Part shown: positions 1 to 8,500 of the stretch, one piece after another
How the letters are laid out: every line of letters begins with the position of its first letter
Position numbering within the stretch: the first letter of the stretch is position 1
From: Curtobacterium sp. 458
GTDB lineage: Bacteria > Actinomycetota > Actinomycetes > Actinomycetales > Microbacteriaceae
DNA length: 64,000 bases
Assembly: GCF_030406605.1 (NCBI RefSeq)
Contig: NZ_CP129104.1
Coordinates: 2,617,830 to 2,681,829, forward strand
Reading direction: 5' to 3'
Translations under genes and position numbers: made by a program
The notes under the pieces: generated by a model
Seen by the model: only the letters and a program-made list of their open reading frames with translations
Told to the model about the DNA's origin: nothing
The model's database searches: none

Positions 1-546
<546 letters not shown>

Positions 547-547
547 C

Positions 548-811
548 ATGGCGGCACTCACCGTGAGCGTCGTCTCGGCCGACCGCGAGGTCTGGTCGGG
601 CGACGCCACCATGGTCGTCGCTCGCACGACGGAGGGCCAGATCGGTGTCCTCGCGGGGCACGAGCCGTTGCTCGCGACCCTCGCCGAGGGCCAGGTCCGC
701 ATCACCCGGGCCGACGGCTCGACGGTGACCGCGGACGCCGCCGACGGCTTCCTGTCGGTCGAGCACGACACGGTCACGATCGTGGCGCGGCAGGCCGCGC
801 TGGCGTCCTGA
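548..811 (+). CDS. atpC: ATP synthase F1 subunit epsilon (short form)
   Basis: Epsilon subunit of the F1 sector, which couples the c-ring to gamma and often inhibits ATP hydrolysis. The ATG at 548 follows the atpD stop by one base. The 87 residues cover the N-terminal beta-sandwich (LTVSVVSADREVWSGDATMV, then GQIGVLAGHEPLLATL). The two-helix C-terminal domain found in the 120-140 residue versions is absent. From the family this implies that epsilon cannot inhibit by extending its C-terminal helices. A short form like this is, I believe, usual in related actinobacteria, so it is not read as a truncation by mutation. Confidence 0.96.
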   Translation: MAALTVSVVSADREVWSGDATMVVARTTEGQIGVLAGHEPLLATLAEGQVRITRADGSTVTADAADGFLSVEHDTVTIVARQAALAS

Positions 812-816
812 CCGGA

Positions 817-1578
817 CTGACCGTCCTCCTCCCGCCCTCGGAGACGAAGCGGGAGGGCGGGGACCCGAGCCGCACGCTCGACCTGCGTGCGCTCAGCTTC
901 CCGGAACTGTCCGACGAGCGGGCCGCGGTTATCACCGCGGCCCGCTCCGTCAGTTCCGAGGAGGACTCCGCCCGGACGGCGTTGAAGCTCGGTCCGAAGT
1001 CGATCGCCGAGCGGTTCCGGAACCTCGTGCTGGACACGGCGCCGACGATGCCGGCGATCGACCGCTACACCGGGGTGCTTTACGACCCGCTCGACGCTCA
1101 GTCGGCGGACGACGAGACCCGTCGGTGGTGGTCCGACCACGTCGTCGTGCAGTCGGCGATGTTCGGGCCGATCGGAGCGGGCGACGCGATCCCGGCGTAC
1201 CGGCTGTCGCACGACTCGCGGCTCGGCACGCTCCGGCTCGCTTCGCACTGGCCGACGGTGTCGTCCGAGGCGCTCGCCTCGCGGTCCGACGGGCTCGTCC
1301 TCGACCTCCGCTCCGAGGGGTACCGTCAGCTCGGCCCCGTGCCCGAGGCACTCGTACCTCGCGTCGTGAGCGTGGACGGCAGTGGTCGGCGCAAGGCGCT
1401 CAACCACTGGAACAAGACCGCGAAGGGTCGCCTCGTCTCGCTGCTCGGGCGGACCCGCGCAGACGTCTCGACCGTGGACGAGCTGGTCGCGTGGGCCGAC
1501 GAACACGGTGTGGTCGTCGAGCGCACGTCGGAGGGGTGGGACCTCGTGGCCGAGTCCCTCGAGACGGTCCGCACCTGA
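817..1578 (+). CDS. yaaA: YaaA (DUF328) family peroxide-stress protein, CTG start
   Basis: YaaA-family protein, linked in Escherichia coli to lowering free iron and limiting oxidative DNA damage. The first ATG in the frame (982) would remove the family N-terminus; reading upstream restores the diagnostic VLLPPSETKREGG, and later the conserved YTGVLYDPLDA, LRLASHWP and NHWNKTAKGRLV segments. The frame contains no ATG, GTG or TTG between the TGA at 544-546 and 982, so the start is most likely CTG at 817 (or CTG at 808, which overlaps the atpC stop as CTGA). From 817 the product is 253 residues, normal for the family. Translation is probably coupled to atpC. Function is sure at family level; the start is an inference. 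Confidence 0.88.
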   Translation: MTVLLPPSETKREGGDPSRTLDLRALSFPELSDERAAVITAARSVSSEEDSARTALKLGPKSIAERFRNLVLDTAPTMPAIDRYTGVLYDPLDAQSADDETRRWWSDHVVVQSAMFGPIGAGDAIPAYRLSHDSRLGTLRLASHWPTVSSEALASRSDGLVLDLRSEGYRQLGPVPEALVPRVVSVDGSGRRKALNHWNKTAKGRLVSLLGRTRADVSTVDELVAWADEHGVVVERTSEGWDLVAESLETVRT

Positions 1579-1642
1579 CGCTGGTCGTTCCTGCACAGGC
1601 GGGGTGCGCCTGGTCGCCGTCCACGGACGGCTGCGGACGACC

Positions 1643-1657
1643 GGCCTGGAGGCACGG
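1643..1657 (+). repeat. GGAGGC-family repeat, single arm
   Basis: The sequence GGCCTGGAGGCACGG matches the right arm of the inverted repeat after dxr (22943-22956) and the outer part of the palindrome before nusA. Only one arm is evident here, so this is probably a decayed or partial copy. Confidence 0.5.
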
Positions 1658-1668
1658 ACCGCGCTTCG

Positions 1669-2238
1669 ATGGCGTGCATGATCCCCTCCACGACACGATC
1701 CGAGCACGACCGAGCGGTGCGCTACCCGCGTGAGATCGCTGCCGCGGTGACGCTCCGCGCGGCCTGCGCCGCCCTGACGGACGGCCCGGCCGACCGGCCA
1801 CTCGCACCACTCGCCGCGGTCGCGGTGCTGACGTCGTGCGCGGCGCTGGCGACGCGCTTCGCCATCCTCGAGCACCTCGCGGACCCGAACGAACCCGATC
1901 CGCGGACGGCGGTCCCGTTCGACGCGTTCGTCGACCGGCTCCCGCCGGCACTCACCGGCGCGGGGCCGATGCCCGACCGGGCACGGTTGCGCACCGCGGG
2001 CGACCGGGCAGCCGAGGCCTGGCGGCTGTGGCGCGCCGGACACGATCCGCACGGGTGCGCCCGCGGCGCGGCGGGCGCGTTGGCGGTCGCCGCCTGGTCT
2101 GCCTGGGGCCTCGGTTCGGCCGAGCGGGCACGGACCCGGGCGGTGTACGCGCTCGAGACGGCGGCCGACGACCCCTTGGCGTCGCTCGTGCTGAGGATGG
2201 TCCGGTGCGACGTCGCGCCGACGTGGGAACGGCGATGA
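1669..2238 (+). CDS. Hypothetical protein, C-terminus resembling DUF4192
   Basis: I do not recognise this 189-residue protein with confidence. It is alanine-rich with several probable helices (AAVTLRAACAAL; LAAVAVLTSCAALATRFAIL) and no obvious signal peptide. The last third (AVAAWSAWGLGSAERARTRA, then ALETAADDPLASLVLRMV) resembles the end of actinobacterial DUF4192 proteins, but the N-terminal part of that family is not visible. Starts are possible at 1669, 1678 (both ATG) or GTG 1717; none has a well-placed ribosome binding site. It sits between yaaA and the signalling cluster, and a partial copy of the GGAGGC repeat lies just upstream. Confidence 0.6.
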   Translation: MACMIPSTTRSEHDRAVRYPREIAAAVTLRAACAALTDGPADRPLAPLAAVAVLTSCAALATRFAILEHLADPNEPDPRTAVPFDAFVDRLPPALTGAGPMPDRARLRTAGDRAAEAWRLWRAGHDPHGCARGAAGALAVAAWSAWGLGSAERARTRAVYALETAADDPLASLVLRMVRCDVAPTWERR

Positions 2239-2261
2239 CGCGCAGGGTCGACCGCATCGTC

Positions 2262-2267
2262 TACGGT
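2262..2267 (+). promoter_or_regulatory. -10 box for the FHA gene
   Basis: TACGGT fits the actinobacterial -10 pattern. Initiation about seven bases later would give a leader of about 20 bases that contains GGGAGGGG ahead of the GTG at 2294. No clear -35 is visible. Confidence 0.45.
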
Positions 2268-2293
2268 TGGACCAGCAGCGAGGGAGGGGCCGG

Positions 2294-3148
2294 GTGCGCG
2301 ACGACGACACCGCTGACGAAGGACACGGCACCGCCGACGGTGTCGACGACGTCGACGTCACGGTCATCCGGCACCGTCGAGACGCTCGCGGCAGCGTCGA
2401 CACCGGTCGCGTTCACCCCGGTAACGTCGACGCCGGCAGCGACGACCCCCTCGGCGACACGGTCATCCGGTCACGCGGGCGCCGCTCAGCTGAGCCGGAT
2501 GCCGACACGGTCATCCGCCCCAGGCCGGACGGCTCGGACGACCCGTTCGGCGACACCGTCATCCGCACCCGCAGCGGTGACACGTCCTCCCGTGCGGTAC
2601 CCGACGACGACACGGTCGTCCGTCCCGCTCGCTCGCCCCGCGGCGGACCGGGTCCGGCGACGGACGACGCCGTCCGGGGCGCACCAGCGCGACCCGATGC
2701 GGACCGGGGGCCGAGCGGCGGACCGGCACCGGGCCTCCAGGCCGACGCGCCACGGACCACCCGCACGCCGTCGGTCCGGATCGGCGACCACGTGCTGCGG
2801 CTCGACCGCCCGGTGGTCGTGGGCCGGAGGCCCGCACTGCCGCGGATCGTGCGCGGACCCGAGCCCCTGCTCGTCACCGTGCACTCGGCGTCGGGACAGG
2901 TCTCGTCGTCGCACGTGCTCCTGCAGGCGTCGGGCGAAGCGGCCGTGGTCGAGGACCTCCGGTCGACCAACGGGACCGTCGTCCGGCCGGTCGCGGGGAA
3001 GCCGTTCCGACTGGCGTCGGGTGGGTCAGCGGTGGTCCTGACGGGTACGGTTGTCGAGATCGGTGACGGCAACGCCGTCGAGATCCTCTCGCCACACCTC
3101 CGGGTGCCGCCCGCGGATCCCGTCCCCGCCCCGCCGGACTGGCCGTGA
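2294..3148 (+). CDS. FHA-domain protein with repeated D-T-V-I-R motifs
   Basis: A 284-residue protein with an acidic, disordered N-terminal half and a C-terminal FHA domain (about residues 159-260). FHA domains bind phosphothreonine; the binding signature is present as VVVGRR, SSSHV and STNGT. The disordered part carries five near-copies of T-V-[IV]-R, at about residues 23, 56, 72, 88 and 107, four of them preceded by D. These threonines are good candidates for phosphorylation by the kinase two genes downstream, which has a similar DRTMIR motif. GTG at 2294 was chosen over the longer frame start at 2267 because of the purine-rich ribosome binding site at 2281-2289. First gene of the FHA-phosphatase-kinase group. 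Confidence 0.88.
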   Translation: MRDDDTADEGHGTADGVDDVDVTVIRHRRDARGSVDTGRVHPGNVDAGSDDPLGDTVIRSRGRRSAEPDADTVIRPRPDGSDDPFGDTVIRTRSGDTSSRAVPDDDTVVRPARSPRGGPGPATDDAVRGAPARPDADRGPSGGPAPGLQADAPRTTRTPSVRIGDHVLRLDRPVVVGRRPALPRIVRGPEPLLVTVHSASGQVSSSHVLLQASGEAAVVEDLRSTNGTVVRPVAGKPFRLASGGSAVVLTGTVVEIGDGNAVEILSPHLRVPPADPVPAPPDWP

Positions 3149-3200
3149 CCGGTTCCCTGACCGCCGTGCCCCCGACCCCCCAGAGAGCGATCCAGTACAC

Positions 3201-4022
3201 GTGACCGAACTCGGCCGAGCAGCCAACGCGCACGCCATCGACGTCCCCGGTGCCGACGGCGCCGTCCTCACCCTGTCGTGGGGAGCGGCGACCGACGTCG
3301 GACGTCGTCGCGACCACAACGAGGACAGCTACATCGTCGGCGCCCCGTTCTTCGTCGTCGCCGACGGGATGGGTGGCCACCTCGCCGGTGACCGTGCGAG
3401 CGACGCCGTCGTCCGGCGCCTCGCGCAGGTGTCGGAGCAGCCGTTCACCACCAGGCAGGGCATCCAGCGTGCGCTCCTGCTCGCGACCGCGGACATCGAG
3501 CGGGCGGCGGGCGGCAACGCGATCGGCGCGGGGACGACCGTGACCGGGATCGCGCTGGTGGCGACGCAGGGTCAGCCGGCGGCGCTCGTGTTCAACGTCG
3601 GGGACTCCCGGACGTACCGGATCGACGACGGGGTGATGCGTCGCGTGACCGTGGACCACTCGGTCGTGCAGGAGATGGTCGACGCCGGGCTCCTCCGCGC
3701 CGAGGACGCCGAGCGCCACCCGGACAGCAACGTCATCACCCGAGCCGTCGGGTTCGGTGAGCCGCCGGAGCCGGACTGGTGGACGCTGCCGCTCCGGCAG
3801 GGAGACCGCTACATCGTGTGCTCGGACGGTCTCACGAAGGAGCTCGGCGACGTCGGCATCGCGCGCATCGCGGCGCGTGTCGAGGGTGCGCAGGAACTCG
3901 CGGAGCGCCTGGTCGGCGACGCGGTCATCGCGGGCGGCCGCGACAACGTGACCGTGGTCGTGCTGCAGGTCGACGGTGCTCCCGACGACGGCGACGTCGA
4001 GGACACGCTGCCGCGACACTGA
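3201..4022 (+). CDS. PP2C-family Ser/Thr protein phosphatase
   Basis: Metal-dependent PPM/PP2C phosphatase of 273 residues, cytoplasmic, expected to remove phosphates placed by the neighbouring kinase. The metal-binding motifs are intact: RDHNED (residues 37-42), VADGMGG (53-59), NVGDSRTY, CSDGLT and GRDNVTVVV near the C-terminus. It lacks a membrane segment, unlike PstP-type enzymes with a C-terminal anchor. GTG at 3201 is the start that leaves a short N-terminal lead before SWGAATDVG; the longer open frame upstream is arginine/proline-rich shadow sequence. It lies 52 bases after the FHA gene and 128 before the kinase gene. Confidence 0.95.
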   Translation: MTELGRAANAHAIDVPGADGAVLTLSWGAATDVGRRRDHNEDSYIVGAPFFVVADGMGGHLAGDRASDAVVRRLAQVSEQPFTTRQGIQRALLLATADIERAAGGNAIGAGTTVTGIALVATQGQPAALVFNVGDSRTYRIDDGVMRRVTVDHSVVQEMVDAGLLRAEDAERHPDSNVITRAVGFGEPPEPDWWTLPLRQGDRYIVCSDGLTKELGDVGIARIAARVEGAQELAERLVGDAVIAGGRDNVTVVVLQVDGAPDDGDVEDTLPRH

Positions 4023-4038
4023 CCCCCGAACTGGGGTC
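4021..4038 (+). terminator. Weak hairpin after the phosphatase gene
   Basis: GACCCC and GGGGTC form a 6-bp stem with a 6-base loop directly at the phosphatase stop codon. There is no T-run, so it may be only a weak terminator or mRNA-stabilising hairpin. Confidence 0.35.
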
Positions 4039-4091
4039 GTCCGTGCTGGTGGGGTCCACAGGGTGCCCGGGTGGGCGTCGGGGGCCTTCCG

Positions 4092-4097
4092 TAGAAT
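4092..4097 (+). promoter_or_regulatory. -10 box for the kinase gene
   Basis: TAGAAT is a close match to the consensus -10 box. A start about seven bases on would give a leader of nearly 50 bases ending in GGAGGAGGGGAGC before the ATG at 4151. The kinase and the giant surface-protein gene would be transcribed from it. Confidence 0.5.
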
Positions 4098-4150
4098 GAC
4101 ATGGCCGTGACGAGCGTGCCGGCCGTCCGACGGCTGGGGAGGAGGGGAGC

Positions 4151-5563
4151 ATGGCGCGACGACTGCCGTCCGACCCGCCCGTGATCCCGGGCTTCAGCCC
4201 CGTGCACGTCCTCGGCTCCGGTGGCTTCGCGGACGTCTTCCTCTACGAGCAGGACATGCCCCGTCGCAAGGTCGCGGTCAAGGTGCTGCTGGACGAGGTC
4301 GTCGACGACCGGGTCCGTCAGATGTTCCAGGCCGAGGCGAACCTGATGGCCCGGCTGAGCACCCACCCGTCCATCCTCACCGTGTTCCAGGCCAGCGTCG
4401 CCGCCGACGGCCGGCCGTACCTCGTGATGGAGCTCTGCTCGTCGTCACTGAGCGATCGGTACCGGCGCGAGCCGATCCCCGTCTCCGAGGTGCTCGCGAT
4501 CGGGATCCGCATCGGTGCCGCCCTCGAGACCGCCCACCGTGAGGGTGTCCTGCACCGCGACATCAAGCCCTCGAACATCCTCCTCACCGCCTACGGCAAC
4601 CCGGTGCTGTCCGACTTCGGCATCGCCGCGACGGTGGGGGAGTCCGACCCCGACGAACCCGTCGGCATGTCGATCCCGTGGTCCGCGCCGGAGGTCCTGG
4701 GCGACGAGTCGCGCGGCACCATCCAGTCCGAGGTGTACTCGCTCGCGGCCACCGTCTACTCGCTCCTGGCCGGTCGGAGCCCCTTCGAGGTCCGCGGGGG
4801 CAAGAACGGCGCCGGCGACCTGATGAGCCGGATCGACAAGGGCGGGGTGAAGCCCACGGGGCGCACGGACGTCCCACCGACGCTCGAGCGTCTGCTCGCG
4901 GCCGCGATGTCCCGCAAGCCCCAGCAGCGTCCGGCGACCGTGCTGGAGCTCGTCCGCGGGTTCCAGCAGGTCGAAGCCGAACTCGGCATCCCGCAGACCT
5001 CGGCCGACGTCGCGGTCGAGGCCTGGGCCATCGCCACTCCGGCGCCCGAGGGCGACCGCACGATGATCCGCGAACTCCAGCCGCCGTCCCGCCTGGGCGG
5101 TCGTCGTCGAGCGCGCCGCGCGGTGCAGGGCGGGGTCGCGACGATCGGCGCGCAGAGCGTCGGCACCGTGCACCGCACCGGATCGACGACCCGTGCGCGA
5201 CGCCGGAGCCGCTCGACCCTGCTGTGGGCGGGATCCCTGACCGTCGTGGTCGTGGCCGCGCTGGCCGTGGCGACCGTCGTCGTGGTGGGTCGGCTCGGCA
5301 GCGGAGCGATCCCGGTCGTGTCGGACGTCCGCGCCACCACGACCGCCACGTCCGTGACGTTCCGCTGGTCCGATCCCGGTCTCGACAGCGGGGACACCTA
5401 CGTCGTGTCGTCCAGCGGCGCGTCGAGCCAGCAGTCCGGGACGAGCTTCGTGGTCTCCGGGCAGCGTGGCGACGAGGAGTGCATCTCGGTCGCGGTCAAC
5501 CGTGACGGGAAGACCGGCGTCGCGAGTGCGCAGCGCTGCGCGACCATCGGGAGCGGCCGGTGA
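4151..5563 (+). CDS. Transmembrane Ser/Thr protein kinase with FN3-like outer domain
   Basis: Hanks-type kinase of 470 residues. The catalytic domain spans about residues 13-275: glycine loop GSGGFADVF, lysine 44 in VAVKVL, HRDIKPSN at 135-142, DFG at 155-157 and APE at 179-181, so it should be active. A juxtamembrane part contains DRTMIR (threonine 304), close to the TVIR repeats of the FHA protein at 2294. One membrane segment (about 357-380) is followed by an 85-residue outer domain that looks like a single FN3 fold with a cysteine pair (EECISV, AQRCAT) instead of the PASTA repeats of PknB. It overlaps the next gene by four bases (GTGA), so the kinase and the giant protein are translationally coupled. 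Confidence 0.95.
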   Translation: MARRLPSDPPVIPGFSPVHVLGSGGFADVFLYEQDMPRRKVAVKVLLDEVVDDRVRQMFQAEANLMARLSTHPSILTVFQASVAADGRPYLVMELCSSSLSDRYRREPIPVSEVLAIGIRIGAALETAHREGVLHRDIKPSNILLTAYGNPVLSDFGIAATVGESDPDEPVGMSIPWSAPEVLGDESRGTIQSEVYSLAATVYSLLAGRSPFEVRGGKNGAGDLMSRIDKGGVKPTGRTDVPPTLERLLAAAMSRKPQQRPATVLELVRGFQQVEAELGIPQTSADVAVEAWAIATPAPEGDRTMIRELQPPSRLGGRRRARRAVQGGVATIGAQSVGTVHRTGSTTRARRRSRSTLLWAGSLTVVVVAALAVATVVVVGRLGSGAIPVVSDVRATTTATSVTFRWSDPGLDSGDTYVVSSSGASSQQSGTSFVVSGQRGDEECISVAVNRDGKTGVASAQRCATIGSGR

Positions 5564-8500
5564 TCCGCGGCTTCCTCGCGAAGCACCGCTCGGCGGCGAT
5601 CACCACCGCAGCGTCGGTGGTGGTCGGTGCCGTGGTCGCCACGGCCGCCGTGACGTCGAGCGGGTACCACACGCAGCGGGTCGACCTCGGCGACGGCACC
5701 GTGTGGGTCCCGTCGTCGCAGTACGGGGCGATCGGACGAGCCAACACCGGTGTCCTCGAACTCAACACGGCGGTCGAGACCTCCACCGACCAGTTGGCCG
5801 TCCTCCAGCGCGGCTCCACGGTCTACAGCGTCGACCAGACGAAGGGCACGGTCGCCAAGGTGGACGTCACGGACGCCACCGTGGGCGACCCGGTGACGCT
5901 GCCGGCCGGGTCCCCGCAGGTGTTCTTCGCGGGGTCGTCGGCCGTCATCGGGAACGCGGACACGGGAGAGCTCTGGACGACGCCCGCCGCGGACCTCGCC
6001 GACTTCGACGCGTCGAGCAAGGCGGACCTGACGCTCGGCGCCGACGCGGTGTTCGACGCCTCCGACGACCACGTCGCGGTCTACTCCCCGAAGACCTCGA
6101 CCGCCTCGCTCGTCGACCTCGGCACCACCGTGTCGGTGGCACAGAAGTGGTCCGTCCGGATGGACGCCGACCACGACCTCCAGGTCGCGGCGTTCGGCCG
6201 CAACGTCGCGGTGCTCGACCGGACCGACGGGGTCCTCGCCATCGACGGCGACCGCGTCGAGCTGGGTGACCGGGTCGGTGCCCAGCCCGCGTTGCAGCGT
6301 TCCACGACCGACGGGGACAGCGTGGTGGTCGCCGGGACGGCCGGGATCGTCCGGGTGTCGCCGTCCGGGGCGGTCGACGCGACCCCGCTCGCGGTCTCGG
6401 GTCGCGCGGCGCGTCCCTACGTCGACGGTGCCTGCGTCTTCGGTGCATGGGCCGGCGGACAGGCGGTCGACACCTGTGACGGCCGCGCGGTGCAGCGCCT
6501 CGAGCAGGCGACGAGCAGCGGTGCCCTGCAGATCCTGCACAACGGCAGCACGGTGGTCGCGAACGACCCCGACAGCGGGCGGTCCTGGGCCATCGACCGG
6601 AGCGGTCAGCTCATCGACAACTGGTCCGACCTGATCAAGAAGGACGACGACCAGCAGCAGGAGCAGGTCTCCGACGACGACCCGGAGGTCGAGAAGGACC
6701 AGAAGCCGCCGGTGGCGGTCGACGACGCGCTGGGCGCGCGTCCCGGACGCACCACGAGCCTCCCGGTCCTGCTCAACGACTACGACCCGAACGGCGACCC
6801 GATCATCGTCTCGGAGGTCGGGAAGATCGACGAGTCGATCGGTCGCGTCGCGATCGTCGCCGACGGTCAGCGCCTCCAGATCACGTTGACCTCCCGCGCT
6901 CGCGGCACGGTGAAGTTCCCCTACACGATCACCGACGGCAACGGCGGATCGGACACCGCGACCGTCACCGTCTCGGTCCGGCAACCGTCCGAGAACGACG
7001 CGCCCCGCCAGGTCCGGGACACCAGCGCGAACGTCGTGCAGAACGGACACGTCGTCTCGAACGTCCTGGGCGACTGGGTCGACCCCGACGGCGACCCGGT
7101 GTACCTGAAGTCCGCGACCGCAGCCGACGGCGACACCGTCTCGACGACCCCTGACGGCCTGCTGGACTACCGCAACAAGAGCGGACGCACAGGCGACCGT
7201 TCCGTGCAGCTCGTCGTGAGCGACGGCCAGGCGGACGGCCGCGGCTCCCTGACCGTCACGGTCGCGAAGGCCGGCGGCGTGCCGCTCTACGCCGACGCGT
7301 TCCCCGTCGCCGGGTACGCGGGCAAGGCGTTCACCGTCGACCCACTCGACCACGTCCGGGGCGGCAACGGCACGGTGACGCTCACGAGCGTGTCGTCGTC
7401 CAAGGGCCTCACCATCACGCCGAGCTACGACTCCGGCACGTTCCGCGTCGTCGGCGCCGGCGCGGGCGACCACCAGCTCGAGTACACCGTGACCGACGGA
7501 TCGAAGACGACCAGCGGCGTGGTCCGCGTCACGATCCAGGCGCCGCCGGACGCCTCGACGCCGCCGATCACCACGCCGAAGACGGTGTTCGTCAACACGC
7601 TCTCGACGAAGGACACCGACGTCACCGCGACCGACATCGACCCGGCGGGCGGCGTCCTCCTCGTCACCGCTCTCGACGCCCCCGACCGCGCGTCGGGTGT
7701 GCAGACGAGCATCCTCGACCAGCACACGGTCCGCATCACCCTCACGGCGCCGCTCGACGGGCCCGTGACCTTCGGGTACACCGAGACCAACGGCCTGGCC
7801 TCCGCGACCGGCACCATCACGGTCGTCGAGATCCCGAAACCCGACCGGGTCCAGCCGCCGGTCGCCCAACCCGACACCGCCACGGTCCGCGTCGGTGACG
7901 TGGCGAACATCCCCGTGCTCGACAACGACACGCAGCCCGAGGGTGAGCCGCTCACCCTGCAACCGGACCTCGTGCAGAACGTCCCGGGCGACGGCGGCCT
8001 GCTGTTCGTGTCCGGCGACCACCTGCGCTACCTCGCACCGGAGACCCCCGGCAGCTACACGGCGGTGTACCGCGTCGCGGGTCCGGACGGGCAGTACGCC
8101 GACGCCACGGTCTCGATCTCGGTCCGTGACAAGGACACGGCGACGGACAACCCGCCGGTCCCGCAGACGGTCACCGCACGCGTGGTGGCGGGCGGGTCGG
8201 TGCGGGTCTCGATCCCGCTGAACGGCATCGATCCGGACGGTGACTCGGTGCAGCTCGTCGGGGTCGGCTCGAACCCGGACAAGGGCTCCGTGAGCGACGT
8301 GTCGTCCGATTCGCTGACCTACGAGGCCGGCGACTACTCGGCGGGTACCGACGAGTTCACCTACACCGTGGTGGACGCCCTCGGTGCCCGTGCCACGGGG
8401 ACCGTCCGTGTCGGCATCGCCCCTCGTGCCGAGCAGGCGTCGAACCCGGTGGCCGAGGCCGACCACGTGACGATCCGACCCGGTGGGTCCGTGACCGTGC

